A DNA stretch of 64,000 nt from Nocardioides cavernaquae (lineage in GTDB: Bacteria; Actinomycetota; Actinomycetes; Propionibacteriales; Nocardioidaceae): NCBI RefSeq assembly GCF_003600895.1, contig NZ_QYRP01000002.1, positions 806,001 through 870,000 on the forward strand. The letters run 5' to 3'. The notes below the pieces were generated by a model. The model was not told the origin of the DNA. It ran no database searches and worked only from the letters and a program-made list of their open reading frames with translations. The position numbers and the translations under genes were made by a program. The stretch's first letter is position 1. Every line of letters begins with the position of its first letter. Of this stretch, positions 25,290 to 36,563 are shown piece by piece.

Positions 25290-26588
25290 TCAGCCCTCCA
25301 GGACTGCTGCGCCCTCGATGACACCGAGCGGCTCGGCAGCGATGTCGGAGCGCCGCTGCATGCCGTTGAACGCGATCAGGTCGGCTGCGGCGTAGGCACG
25401 CGAGCGAGCATCGGCCACGTCGTAGCCGATCGCGCGCACGGCGAGCACGCGGCCACCGGCGGTGACCAGGTGGCGGTGGTCCGGATCGCCCGGCTCGGGG
25501 GCGTCGATGATCGCGGTGCCGGCGTGGATCACGTCGACGTCGGCGACCCCGTTGGCGTTGCCGGTGCCGCGGATGACATCGCCCGCGGAGGACGACTCGG
25601 GATAGCCCGCCGAGGCGAGGACGACCGTCACGGACGCGCCGTCACGGAAGACCGGCGCCTCGATCTCGTGCAGTCGACCTCGAGCGGCCGCGAGCAGGAG
25701 CTGGCCGACCGGTGACTCGATCAGCGCCAGCACCGGCTGGATGTCCGGGTCGCCGAACCGCACGTTGAACTCGATCACCCGCGGGCCGGCGTCGGTCAGC
25801 GCGAGGCCGACGTACAGGCAACCGCGGAAGGGCATGCCGCGGCGGGCCATCTCGTCGAGCGTCGGCTGCACGACCTTCTCGATGACGGTCTCGCGCAGGT
25901 CGGCGGGCGCCCACGGGAGGGGGCTGTAGGAGCCCATGCCGCCCGTGTTGGCGCCGAGGCCGCCGTCGAAGATCCGCTTGAAGTCCTGCGCAGGCTGGAG
26001 CGCGTACGCCGTGGCGCCGTCGCAGACCGCGAAGACCGACACCTCGGGTCCCTTGAGGAACTCCTCGACCACGACGCGTCCGCACCCGGCCGCGTGGGCC
26101 AGCGCCTCGTCGCGGTCGTTGGTCACGACGACACCCTTGCCTGCAGCGAGCGCGTCGTCCTTGACGACGTACGGCGCGCCGAACTCGTCGAGCGCAGCCG
26201 CGACCTCGGCAGGGGTCGTGCAGGTGAAGGAGCGAGCGGTCGGGACACCGGCGGCTTCCATGACGCCCTTCGAGAACGCCTTGGAACCCTCGAGCTGAGC
26301 GGCGTCGCGCGAGGGACCGAAGACCGGGATGCCGGCCTCGGTCACCGCATCGGCGACACCCGCGACGAGCGGAGCCTCGGGACCGACGACGACCAGGTCC
26401 GCACCGATCTCGAGCGCCAGGGCCGCAACGGCCGCCCCGTCGAGCGGGTCGACGGAGTGCAGCGTCGCTACCGCGCCGATGCCCGGGTTGCCGGGTGCGG
26501 CGTGCACCTCGGTGACGGATGCGTCGCGGGAGAGCGCGAGCGCAAGCGCGTGCTCGCGGCCGCCGGTGCCGATGACAAGGGTCTTCAC
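25290..26588 (-). CDS. purD: Phosphoribosylamine--glycine ligase PurD
   Basis: GAR synthetase, joining phosphoribosylamine and glycine with ATP. It has 432 residues, normal for the family. The N-terminal domain starts KTLVIGTGGREHALALAL. The ATP-grasp part shows PYVVKDDALAAGKGVVV (about 135-151), GGMGSYSPLPWAP (about 216-228) and FNVRFGDPDIQPVL (about 273-286), where the metal ligands sit. The GTG start is 8 bp after TAGAAT. Confidence 0.97.
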   Translation of the reverse strand: MKTLVIGTGGREHALALALSRDASVTEVHAAPGNPGIGAVATLHSVDPLDGAAVAALALEIGADLVVVGPEAPLVAGVADAVTEAGIPVFGPSRDAAQLEGSKAFSKGVMEAAGVPTARSFTCTTPAEVAAALDEFGAPYVVKDDALAAGKGVVVTNDRDEALAHAAGCGRVVVEEFLKGPEVSVFAVCDGATAYALQPAQDFKRIFDGGLGANTGGMGSYSPLPWAPADLRETVIEKVVQPTLDEMARRGMPFRGCLYVGLALTDAGPRVIEFNVRFGDPDIQPVLALIESPVGQLLLAAARGRLHEIEAPVFRDGASVTVVLASAGYPESSSAGDVIRGTGNANGVADVDVIHAGTAIIDAPEPGDPDHRHLVTAGGRVLAVRAIGYDVADARSRAYAAADLIAFNGMQRRSDIAAEPLGVIEGAAVLEG

Positions 26589-26596
26589 GCCGCAGG

Positions 26597-26602
26597 ATTC
26601 TA
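26597..26602 (-). promoter_or_regulatory. Leaderless -10 box for purD
   Basis: TAGAAT on the minus strand with 8 bp to the GTG at 26588. Confidence 0.4.
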
Positions 26603-26633
26603 CGGGCGGGCGAGCCCTCTCCCGATTTGCCGG

Positions 26634-27482
26634 TCAGTCGCGGATGCCCTGGGCGGCGAGGAACCCGGTCGCTGCCTCGGCGACGCCTTCCCAGCTGCTG
26701 TCGAACACCAGCGAGTGCCCGCGCCCGGGAAGCTCGAGCCACTCGGTGACGCCGGGGTTCTTCCGCTGCTTCTTGTACGCCGCGTAGGCGAGCCGGCGGG
26801 GCACGATGGTGTCCTTCTCGCCGTTGAGCACCAGCAGCGGGCCGCGGTCGGGGTTCTTCTTGTCGGCGCGGGCCTCGGTGCCGGGGTCGATGTTGGCGGT
26901 CGCGGCCTGGAAGAGCGGGCGACCGGGCGCCGCGACGTGGGACGACTCGTAAAGCGCCCGGGCCTCCGCCTCACTGACCGCGTTGGCGAAGCCGTAGCGG
27001 AACTCGTCGAACGTCAACGTGACCGCACGCTTGCGGTTGGCCGTGTTGCCGAGCACCGGGAAGGCTGCCTTGAGCGCCGTGAACGGCAGCGGGAGCACGC
27101 CGCGGCTCGGGGCCGGGTCGATCGCCACCGTGGCTGCAGCAAGACCGCGCCCGGCGATGATCTGCGCCAGCAGTCCGCCGAACGAGTGCCCGATGACGGC
27201 GGGCTTGCGGTTGAGGCGGGTGATCACCTCGGCGATGTGGTCGGCGACCTGGCCCACTCCCTTGCCCGCGAAGACGTCGGGGTTGCTCCGCGCCTCGGCG
27301 ACCGAGGTCGGGTCGTCGGGCCAGTCGACGGCGACCGCGGCGTAGCCCTGCTCCTCGAGCAGGTGGCGCCAGCCGTCCCAGGACTCGGCGAGCAGCCACA
27401 GGCCGTGGATCAGCACGACGGGCTGGCGGCCGGACTCGTTGGCGGCAGCGATCTCGGCTGCCTCTCGGGGCGTGATGGTCAT
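26634..27482 (-). CDS. Alpha/beta hydrolase
   Basis: A 282-residue soluble alpha/beta hydrolase. The oxyanion segment VVLIHGLWLLAESWDGW is at about 22-38, the nucleophile elbow GHSFGG (Ser) at about 99-104, the acid in LVLNGEKDTIVP at about 218-229, and the catalytic His in LPGRGHSLVFDSSW at about 250-264. It resembles lipase or non-heme haloperoxidase types; the substrate is unknown. It is divergent from a TetR gene with a shared 90-bp promoter region holding a TetR-like operator, so it is the likely regulated target. Confidence 0.88.
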   Translation of the reverse strand: MTITPREAAEIAAANESGRQPVVLIHGLWLLAESWDGWRHLLEEQGYAAVAVDWPDDPTSVAEARSNPDVFAGKGVGQVADHIAEVITRLNRKPAVIGHSFGGLLAQIIAGRGLAAATVAIDPAPSRGVLPLPFTALKAAFPVLGNTANRKRAVTLTFDEFRYGFANAVSEAEARALYESSHVAAPGRPLFQAATANIDPGTEARADKKNPDRGPLLVLNGEKDTIVPRRLAYAAYKKQRKNPGVTEWLELPGRGHSLVFDSSWEGVAEAATGFLAAQGIRD

Positions 27483-27506
27483 CGGGCACTCCTTGACGTA
27501 GTAGAT

Positions 27507-27520
27507 AGAACGTTCGTTCT
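27507..27520. promoter_or_regulatory. Inverted-repeat operator between the hydrolase and tetR genes
   Basis: AGAACG-tt-CGTTCT, a 14-bp site with the half-site typical of many TetR regulators. It lies 24 bp from the hydrolase start and 52 bp from the TetR start, so one bound dimer could control both. Confidence 0.65.
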
Positions 27521-27572
27521 TCCTCTAGAATGGGGCAAGCAAGCCGTCAGGTCAAGAGAGGAGGAGCGCGTT

Positions 27573-28148
27573 ATGGTCAGCCCCGTGTCCCCCACCCCCT
27601 CAGAGCCGCGCCAGCGCCTCCTGCGCGTCGCCTCGGGGCTCTTCTACCGCGAGGGCATCAAGGGCGTCGGCGTCGATCGCGTGCTCGCCGAGGCCGGTGT
27701 CACCCGGGCGACGATGTACCGCCACTTCGCCGGCAAGGAGGCCCTCGTCGCGGCGTACCTCGAGCAGGAGGACGCGACCATCCGCGGCTACTTCGCGGCG
27801 GCGGCCACAACCGGCGGCTCACCGACCGAGCTCCTCGAGCTCGTGATCGCCGGCATCGCGGACGACGCACGGCGCTACCACGACCGGGGCTGTCCGTTCA
27901 TCAATGCCGCCGCCGAGTACGCCGACCCGGAGAGCACGGTGCGCCAGATCGTCGCCGGCCACCGGGCGTGGTTCCGCGGTGCGCTGCGTGATCTCGCTGC
28001 TGCCGCGGGCCGCCCGGATCCTGCCCAGCTCGCGGCGGCCCTCGTGCTGCTCCGCGACGCCGCCCTGGTCGGGGTCTACCTCGACGACGGCGACCAGGTG
28101 GTGGCCGCGTTCAGCGCCACCGCCCGTCAGGTCGCCGGGCTGGACTGA
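27573..28148 (+). CDS. TetR family transcriptional regulator
   Basis: A 191-residue regulator. The HTH lies at about 13-60: RQRLLRVASGLFYREGIKGV, GVDRVLAEAGVTRATMYRHF and AGKEALVAAYL, all highly typical. The ligand domain has DRGCPFINAAAEYADPES (about 105-122), a motif of one TetR subgroup that often sits beside alpha/beta hydrolases. The start ATG at 27573 follows GAGGAGCGCGTT. It probably represses the divergent hydrolase and itself through the site at 27507-27520. Its end overlaps the convergent MMPL gene by 22 bp. Confidence 0.9.
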   Translation: MVSPVSPTPSEPRQRLLRVASGLFYREGIKGVGVDRVLAEAGVTRATMYRHFAGKEALVAAYLEQEDATIRGYFAAAATTGGSPTELLELVIAGIADDARRYHDRGCPFINAAAEYADPESTVRQIVAGHRAWFRGALRDLAAAAGRPDPAQLAAALVLLRDAALVGVYLDDGDQVVAAFSATARQVAGLD

Positions 28149-31117
28149 CGCGCCGCGGCGCCTGCTTCGATCTTCGGCCACCACAGCCGCGGACCGACCA
28201 GCGCCGCGAACGCCGGCACCACCAGCGTGCGGACGATGAACGTGTCGAGCAGCAGGCCCATGCCGATGGTGAAGCCGATCTGGGTGAGCGTCAGCACGCT
28301 GCCCGACATCATCGCGAACACGCTCGCCGCGAAGATCAGGCCGGCTGCCGTGATGACGCTTCCGGTGACTGCGAGCGCCCGGGCGACGCCCTCGGGTTCG
28401 CCGTTGGGCGCCTCGTCACGGATCCGCTTGATCAGCAGCATGTTGTAGTCCGCGCCGACCGCGACGAGCAGCACGAAGGCGATCGACGGCACGGTCCAGT
28501 CGAGCGGCTTGTCGAGCAGGACCTGCCAGAACAGCACGCCGAGGCCGATCGCCGCGGCGTACGAGAGCACGACCGACGACAGCAGGAAGAGCGCCGCGAC
28601 GACGCTGCGCAGCAGCACCAGCAGGATGATCAGGACGACGAGCAGGGAGAGCAGCGCGACCATCCGGAAGTCGCGCGTCGAGAGCTCACGGATGTCGGCG
28701 AGCGAGGAAGGCATGCCCGCGGCCTCGATGGTGCTGCCCGCAAGCGGACCACCCGCGAGGGCGAGTTCCGTCGCATCAAGAAGCTCCGCGGACCGGTCGA
28801 TCGACTCCTTGCCGAAGGCATCGGTCGACCCGACCACGATCATCCGCGCCGACTTCCCGTCGGGCGAGATGAAGAGCCCGCGCGCCAGGGCGAACCGTTC
28901 GTCGTGGAACGCCGCCGGCGGGAGGTAGAAGCCGCCGAGCGCGGGGTCCTTGGTCTCGGCCGCCGTCTGGTTGAGGTAGGACGACGCATCGGTCAGGCCG
29001 GTGCCGAGCTCCTCGATCCGGCCGGCCACCTGGGAGGTGCCACCGGCGACCTTCTCCGATCCCTCAGCAACCTGACCCGCTCCGGAAGCCAGGTCGCCGA
29101 GCTTGTCGGCGAGCGTCGCCTGGCCGGCACGCAGCTGAGCGGCACCTGCATCAGCCTTGGAGAGGCCGGCCTGCATCTGTGCCAGCCCGTCCTCGAGGGA
29201 TGCGCTGCCATCGGCGATCGCGCGGGCGGCAGCGACGGCGTCGCGCAGGCCCGGGATCAGCTGGTCGCGCTCGCCGACCCAGATCTGGCGGATGCCGTCA
29301 CGGGCACGGGAGCAGTAGGGGTCGAGTCCGCACACCAGGCTCTGCCTCAACGCGTTGTAGGCGAGGCCGAGCCCGTCGACGGCGACCTGCGCCTGGTCGA
29401 GTCCTGACTCGAGGCCGTCAGCAAGCTGGTTCGCGCCGTCACGGAGCCGGCGTGCTCCGGCTGTCGCAGAATCCGCGCCGGCGGCCAGTCGCGCGACACC
29501 CGAGGCGAGCTCGTCGGCCCCGGCGAGCAGGCGGTCCGCACCGTCGACGGCGCGGGTGGCGCCGTCGGCGACCTGACCGGCGCCGGTGCTCAGCTCGGAG
29601 GCACCGGCGGAGAGCTCCTCGGCCGACTTCACACCCTTCTGGACACCGGCGGAGGCCTTGCCGAGGCGGTCACCCGCGACGCCCATCTGGTAGCCGAGCG
29701 AGGCCTGCTCCAGCGTCGTACCGAGCGGGCGGGAGACGGTCCGCACGGACTCGACACCAGGGAGCCGGGCGACCGAGGCCGCCGCCTGCTCGATCGCAGC
29801 GATGTCCTTCGAGTTGCGCAGGTCGTGGTCGCTCGTGATCAGCACGTAGTCGGCGAGCACCTCGTTGGCCGGGTAGTGGTCGGCGAGCAGGGCGTAGCCG
29901 TCGTTGCTCTCGGTGTCCTTCGGCTGCACGCGGCGCTGGTCATAGGCCAGGTCCATGAACGGGTAGAACAGCGCCAGCAGGATCAGCGGCAGCAGCCCGA
30001 GCGCGAGGACGCGCGCCGGCCGCGCGACGACGTACGCCGCGACACCAGCCCAGCGTGCCTCGGACCTGGCGGGCTTCGGGTCGACCCAGCCGCGCGGGCC
30101 GATGAGGGCCAGCATCGCGGGCAGGAGGCTCAGGCAGAGCAGGAGCGTGAACGCGACCGCGAGCGCGATGGCCGGGCCGGTGGTGCTGAACATGCCGATC
30201 TCGGCCAGGCCCATCGCCGCAGTGGCGAGGACGACGGTGAGGGCGGAGCCGACGATGACGGAGGAGACCTTGACCGTGGCCGCGCGCGCAGCCTCGCGCG
30301 CCTCGACACCGGCCCGCCGCTGCTCGTGGAACCGGCTGAGCAGGAAGATCGCGTAGTCGGTCGCCGCACCCAGCACGATCGCGGTCACGAACGACGCGGT
30401 GAAGGTCGAGACGTGGAACCAGCCCATCTCGCCACCGAGTGCCGCGACCGCGCGGCCGGCGCCGAGCGCGGCACCGATGAAGGTGAGGACCAGGACCGTC
30501 ACGCCGAGCGAGCGGTAGAGCAGCAGCAGGATGATCGCGATCAGGACGACTGTCACCACGGTGATCTTGGCGATGTCGTGCTCGATCGTGTCCTGGGTGT
30601 CGGTGATCGTCGCCGCGGGCCCGGTGACCGCGACCGAGAGGCCTGCGGGCACGTCGGTGGCGACGACCTCCCGGACCTCGTGGATCTCCTGCGACGCGGT
30701 CGGCGTGCCCACGTCGGAGGGCAGCCCGACCTGCAGGTAGACCGCCTCGCCGTCCTTGCTGACCAGCGCCTCCCAGACACCCTTGCGGGTCAGGTCGGTG
30801 GTCGTGGTGACCTCGTCCTCGGCCGCCGCGATCCGTCCGGAGAGGGCCGTGAACCACGCCCTGTCGGCAGCCGTCAGGCCGCCCTCCCGCTCCCCCGCCA
30901 CGAACACGACGGCCTTGGTCTCGCCCGTGCCGAACGCCTGGTCCATGTGGGAGTACGCCGCGATGGACGGCGCGTCCTCAGGGACGAAGGCGGTCGTGTC
31001 CTTGGCGATGACGGCCTCGAGCTGCGGCACGCCGATGTTGAGTCCGACGATGATCGCGAGCCAGAGCAGCACCACGAAGGGTGCACGCCGGACGGAGAGG
31101 GAAGCCAGGGCACGCAT
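28127..31117 (-). CDS. MMPL/RND family transporter (long form with coiled-coil insert)
   Basis: A 996-residue inner-membrane exporter. It has the MMPL architecture: helix 1 (about 13-30), an extracellular loop, helices 2-6 (about 180-330) with GAATDYAIFLLSRFHEQRR, a second very long loop, and helices 8-12 (about 780-975) with GADYNMLLIKRIRDE. The second loop, about 490-700, is a heptad-like Ala/Gly/Asp stretch (ELSAGASELSTGAGQVADGA and similar repeats), the YhgE-type coiled coil seen in some MMPL proteins. The cargo is unknown, lipids being common. The small gene before it, 4 bp away, is co-transcribed. Confidence 0.92.
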   Translation of the reverse strand: MRALASLSVRRAPFVVLLWLAIIVGLNIGVPQLEAVIAKDTTAFVPEDAPSIAAYSHMDQAFGTGETKAVVFVAGEREGGLTAADRAWFTALSGRIAAAEDEVTTTTDLTRKGVWEALVSKDGEAVYLQVGLPSDVGTPTASQEIHEVREVVATDVPAGLSVAVTGPAATITDTQDTIEHDIAKITVVTVVLIAIILLLLYRSLGVTVLVLTFIGAALGAGRAVAALGGEMGWFHVSTFTASFVTAIVLGAATDYAIFLLSRFHEQRRAGVEAREAARAATVKVSSVIVGSALTVVLATAAMGLAEIGMFSTTGPAIALAVAFTLLLCLSLLPAMLALIGPRGWVDPKPARSEARWAGVAAYVVARPARVLALGLLPLILLALFYPFMDLAYDQRRVQPKDTESNDGYALLADHYPANEVLADYVLITSDHDLRNSKDIAAIEQAAASVARLPGVESVRTVSRPLGTTLEQASLGYQMGVAGDRLGKASAGVQKGVKSAEELSAGASELSTGAGQVADGATRAVDGADRLLAGADELASGVARLAAGADSATAGARRLRDGANQLADGLESGLDQAQVAVDGLGLAYNALRQSLVCGLDPYCSRARDGIRQIWVGERDQLIPGLRDAVAAARAIADGSASLEDGLAQMQAGLSKADAGAAQLRAGQATLADKLGDLASGAGQVAEGSEKVAGGTSQVAGRIEELGTGLTDASSYLNQTAAETKDPALGGFYLPPAAFHDERFALARGLFISPDGKSARMIVVGSTDAFGKESIDRSAELLDATELALAGGPLAGSTIEAAGMPSSLADIRELSTRDFRMVALLSLLVVLIILLVLLRSVVAALFLLSSVVLSYAAAIGLGVLFWQVLLDKPLDWTVPSIAFVLLVAVGADYNMLLIKRIRDEAPNGEPEGVARALAVTGSVITAAGLIFAASVFAMMSGSVLTLTQIGFTIGMGLLLDTFIVRTLVVPAFAALVGPRLWWPKIEAGAAARQSSPAT

Positions 31118-31121
31118 GGGG

Positions 31122-31694
31122 TCAGGCGCTCGCCTTCAGTCGAGGGGCACGGGTGAACGGGCCGCTGGTGAACGGGGTGGTGAGGCGCTCCGCGAGCCAG
31201 CCGTCGCGGCGAGCGGGTACGACGACGCGAGCGGTCCGCGCACGGAACGCCGCACCGCGTGCGGCGCTGACCGCGAGCGGGTCGCCGACAGTGGCCAGCC
31301 CGGCCGCCAGAGCGATCATCCGGTCGGCGTTGGCCCGGTGGCGCGCGAGGGCCGGGTGGTGCGCGTGGGCGTCGAGCACGCGGCGTACGGGGGCGAGGTC
31401 GGCGGCGACTGCGGCGTAGGCCTCGGCGACGCTGGCCTCCGGGATGTCGTGCAGCTCGAGGGCCAGGTCCAGCCGGGCGGCGAGCCGGCGCGACCAGAGA
31501 TCGTGGAGGGCGACCAGCAGATCGGCACGGTCGGTGAAGACCTCCGCGATCACGTCGTTCCACGGCAGCCCGGAGCTCTGCTCGGAGTTCTTCTCGGGGC
31601 GCTGCTCGAGCCCGGTGATGACATCGCGCAGCACCGCGGCGCGGTGACGGTAGGTCTCCCAGGCGTTCTGCGGTCGGGCTGCTGATGCGTTCAT
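31122..31694 (-). CDS. Hypothetical protein, MMPL gene partner
   Basis: A 190-residue soluble, mostly helical protein. The N-terminus reads ARPQNAWETYRHRAAVLRDV, then a middle PWNDVIAEVFTDRADLLVAL and a basic C-terminus, TTPFTSGPFTRAPRLKASA. I do not recognise the family. The start ATG at 31694 has GAGGAG at good spacing. It ends 4 bp before the MMPL gene and is almost surely made with it, so a role in assembly or control of the transporter is possible but unproven. The 195-bp region to the divergent histidine kinase gene shows no further gene. Confidence 0.65.
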   Translation of the reverse strand: MNASAARPQNAWETYRHRAAVLRDVITGLEQRPEKNSEQSSGLPWNDVIAEVFTDRADLLVALHDLWSRRLAARLDLALELHDIPEASVAEAYAAVAADLAPVRRVLDAHAHHPALARHRANADRMIALAAGLATVGDPLAVSAARGAAFRARTARVVVPARRDGWLAERLTTPFTSGPFTRAPRLKASA

Positions 31695-31877
31695 GGCCGG
31701 CTCCTCGTTGGTGCCCATCCGCAGATGGGAGTGGGTGGCGTCTGTGGTTCCCGACGCTACGCACGGCCAGCCCTGCTCACAGCGTGCCACGGGAGGGTCC
31801 TGCTGGTCCTCCCACGGGAGGAACCCGGGGTGTGATCCTCCACCCACGGACGGATGTCCCGGGGGTGCGCGCGGACC

Positions 31878-31883
31878 TACGCT
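31878..31883 (+). promoter_or_regulatory. Leaderless -10 box for the histidine kinase gene
   Basis: TACGCT with 6 bp to the GTG at 31890. This spacing favours that GTG over the in-frame GTG 3 bp earlier. Confidence 0.5.
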
Positions 31884-31889
31884 GGGGTG

Positions 31890-33131
31890 GTGTCCCTCTC
31901 GTCCCTGACCTCGAAGCTGTCCGCCCGCTGGGCGCGCCACGGCTATCCCCAGTTCGTCTGGTGGATCCCACTGGTCATGTACGGCAGCACCGCCATCGCC
32001 CTGGTCATCGGCGTGGCCCAGCGCTCTGGCTCTGGTGATGTTGCGGCGGCCGCGGGACTCGCGCTGATCTCGTCGATCCCGTGGGTCTTCGACGCGTTGG
32101 CGATCCGCCTGCGGTGGTGGCTGACCGCACCCCTGGCCGCGGTGCCGACACTGGTGCTGATGGCGCAGTACCCGGTCGGCTACGACTTCGCGATCTTCTC
32201 GCTGGTGATGCTGGTCGGCCATCTGGGAGCGCTCGAGAAGTTCGTCGAGAGCCTGGTTGCCACCGCTCTCGTCTGCGCTGCGGTGGGCTTCCTCGGCGTG
32301 ACGGGTGACGTCGAGGCGTCGGCGTTCTGGATCGCCGGCATCGTCGTCGGCTGGGACATCGGTTTCATCATGCAGTACCAGCAGCGCCGCCTCGACGCGC
32401 AGGAGTCGATGGCTGTTGCCGCGCAGGCCGCGGCGGTCCTGGAGGAGCGCCAGCGGATCGCCCGCGAGGTCCACGACGTCATCGCGCACTCGCTCAGCGT
32501 CACGCTGCTGCACCTGACCGCGGCCCGCCGCTCGCTGGAGGACGAGGACGTCGATGTGGCCGAGGCCGCCGAAGCGCTGCTCGACGCCGAGCGGCTCGGG
32601 CGCCAGGCGATGGCCGAGATCCGGCACACCGTCGGGCTGCTGGGCCAGGGTGGCGGTGCTCCCCGACCGGCGCCCGACCTGCTCGACGTGACCGCTCTGG
32701 TCGAGGAGTTCCGTGGCGCCGGGCTCGACGTGGTGCTGGAGATCTCGGGCTCCCCCGAGGACGTGCCCGCTCAGACGGCACTCGGTCTCTACCGGATCGC
32801 GCAGGAGTCGCTGGCCAACATCGCCAAGCACCAGCCCGCCTCCCGCGCGGTGGTGGTCCTGGAGGCCGATGCGTCACGGCAGGCGCTCCAGATCTGGAAC
32901 ACGCTGCCGTCCCCTGCCGCCCAGGGACCGCGCGATGGCGCCGGCCTCACCGGCATGCAGCAGCGCGCCGCGCTCCTCGACGGACACTTCGCCGCCGGGC
33001 CGCGCGACGGGGTCTGGGTGGTCGAGGTCGCCGTTCCGGCCCGCGCTGCCGAGACGTGCCGCCTCGGCCTCCCCAAGATCCTGCGGCCCGGCTTCCGCGC
33101 CGCGCCCTCTCCTGGAACGGTGACCCCATGA
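31890..33131 (+). CDS. NarL-type sensor histidine kinase
   Basis: A membrane sensor kinase of the HisKA_3 (DesK/NarX-like) group, 413 residues. Five to six helices lie at about 24-45, 52-70, 76-93, 98-115, 120-137 and 146-162, with almost no periplasmic loop, so the stimulus is probably in the membrane. The DHp helix holds ERQRIAREVHDVIAHSLS with phosphorylated His195. The ATPase domain has LYRIAQESLANIAKHQPASR (N-box) and GAGLTGMQQRAALLDG (G-box). Its response regulator follows after a 97-bp gap that contains a hairpin. Confidence 0.92.
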   Translation: MSLSSLTSKLSARWARHGYPQFVWWIPLVMYGSTAIALVIGVAQRSGSGDVAAAAGLALISSIPWVFDALAIRLRWWLTAPLAAVPTLVLMAQYPVGYDFAIFSLVMLVGHLGALEKFVESLVATALVCAAVGFLGVTGDVEASAFWIAGIVVGWDIGFIMQYQQRRLDAQESMAVAAQAAAVLEERQRIAREVHDVIAHSLSVTLLHLTAARRSLEDEDVDVAEAAEALLDAERLGRQAMAEIRHTVGLLGQGGGAPRPAPDLLDVTALVEEFRGAGLDVVLEISGSPEDVPAQTALGLYRIAQESLANIAKHQPASRAVVVLEADASRQALQIWNTLPSPAAQGPRDGAGLTGMQQRAALLDGHFAAGPRDGVWVVEVAVPARAAETCRLGLPKILRPGFRAAPSPGTVTP

Positions 33132-33148
33132 GCGGCAGTGCAGCCACG

Positions 33149-33187
33149 GCGAAGACTTTTCGTCACATGCTGACAAGAAGTCTTCGC
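33149..33187 (+). terminator. Hairpin between kinase and response regulator genes
   Basis: GCGAAGACTT and AAGTCTTCGC (10-bp perfect arms) enclose 19 bases with an inner TCA/TGA pair and a T run at the 5' side. It may act as an attenuator or processing site within the two-gene transcript. Confidence 0.5.
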
Positions 33188-33228
33188 GCAGATCGTCTGG
33201 TTCGCACGGCTCAGGTCGAGGAGCGCCA

Positions 33229-33894
33229 GTGACCGCGACCGCCGACATCCGGGTGCTGCTGGTCGACGACCAGGAGCTGGTCCGGTCCGGGCTGCGCCGC
33301 ATCCTGCGCAAGAAGGACGGCTTCGATGTCGTGGGCGAGTGCTCCGACGGCTCCGAGGTGCCTGCTGCGGTGGCTTCCTGCCAACCCGATGTCGTGATCA
33401 TGGATCTCCGCATGCGCAACGTCGACGGCATCGAGGCCACCCGCCGCCTGCGCTCTGCTCCTGACGCGCCGCCCGTGCTGGCGCTCACCACGTTCGACGA
33501 CGACGAGCTGCTCTCGGGTGTCCTGCGCGCGGGCGCGGCCGGCTTCCTCCTCAAGGACTCCCCCGCCGAGGACCTGATCCGCGGCGTACGCGCTGTCGCC
33601 ACCGGCCAGGCCCTGCTCGACCCAGCCGTCACCGGCCGGGTGCTGGCCACCTACCGCACGAGTACGCCGGGCGGCGCGGGCGCCGACGACACGACCCTGA
33701 GCGCGCGCGAGCTGGATGTCCTGAGGCTGATCGGGCGCGGGCTCTCCAACGGCGAGATCGCCGAGACGCTGGTGATCTCCGAGGTGACCGTGAAGAGCCA
33801 TGTCGGCCGGATCTTCACCAAGCTCGGCCTGCGCGACCGGGCCGCCGCGATCGTGTTCGCGTTCGACCGCGGCATCGTCTCCCCCACCGCCTGA
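33229..33894 (+). CDS. NarL/LuxR-type response regulator
   Basis: A 221-residue regulator, the partner of the kinase encoded upstream. The receiver domain (1-125) has the acidic pair in LLVDDQELVRSG, phospho-acceptor Asp59 in VVIMDLRM, and the conserved Lys in GFLLKDSPAED. The LuxR HTH (about 152-212) is LSARELDVLRLIGRGLSNGE, then VISEVTVKSHVGRIFTKLGL. The GTG at 33229 follows GAGGAGCGCCA at good spacing. Repeat array units begin within a few bases of its stop codon. Confidence 0.94.
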   Translation: MTATADIRVLLVDDQELVRSGLRRILRKKDGFDVVGECSDGSEVPAAVASCQPDVVIMDLRMRNVDGIEATRRLRSAPDAPPVLALTTFDDDELLSGVLRAGAAGFLLKDSPAEDLIRGVRAVATGQALLDPAVTGRVLATYRTSTPGGAGADDTTLSARELDVLRLIGRGLSNGEIAETLVISEVTVKSHVGRIFTKLGLRDRAAAIVFAFDRGIVSPTA

Positions 33895-33899
33895 CCCTC

Positions 33900-34052
33900 C
33901 CCCTACGTCGACACGTCGCAAGTTGGAGGTCGACACGTCGCAACTTGGACGAGGCGCGGCCACGTAGCGCCGTGTCGACGTCGAAGTCGCGCCGTGTCGA
34001 CGTCGAAGTCGGGCCGTGTCGACGTCGAGGTCGGGCCGTGTCGACGGGAAAG
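33900..34052. repeat. 22-bp-period class A array, inverted (two units left, four units right)
   Basis: Two units in reverse orientation (33900-33921, 33922-33943) and four in forward orientation (33965, 33987, 34009, 34031) are separated by exactly 21 bp. Forward units begin TAGCGCCGTGTCGACGTCG, and the last ends GTCGACGGGAAAG. Outer ends on both sides carry GGGG or GGGA. The array fills the gap between the convergent response regulator gene and purA. Confidence 0.85.
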
Positions 34053-34061
34053 AGGGGCGGG

Positions 34062-36563
<2,502 letters not shown>

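Noticed and set aside
27493..27531. TTGACG / TAGAAT promoter pair for the TetR gene
   Set aside because: The two boxes are 27 bp apart, too far for a normal sigma factor site; TAGAAT alone may still serve as a -10 box.
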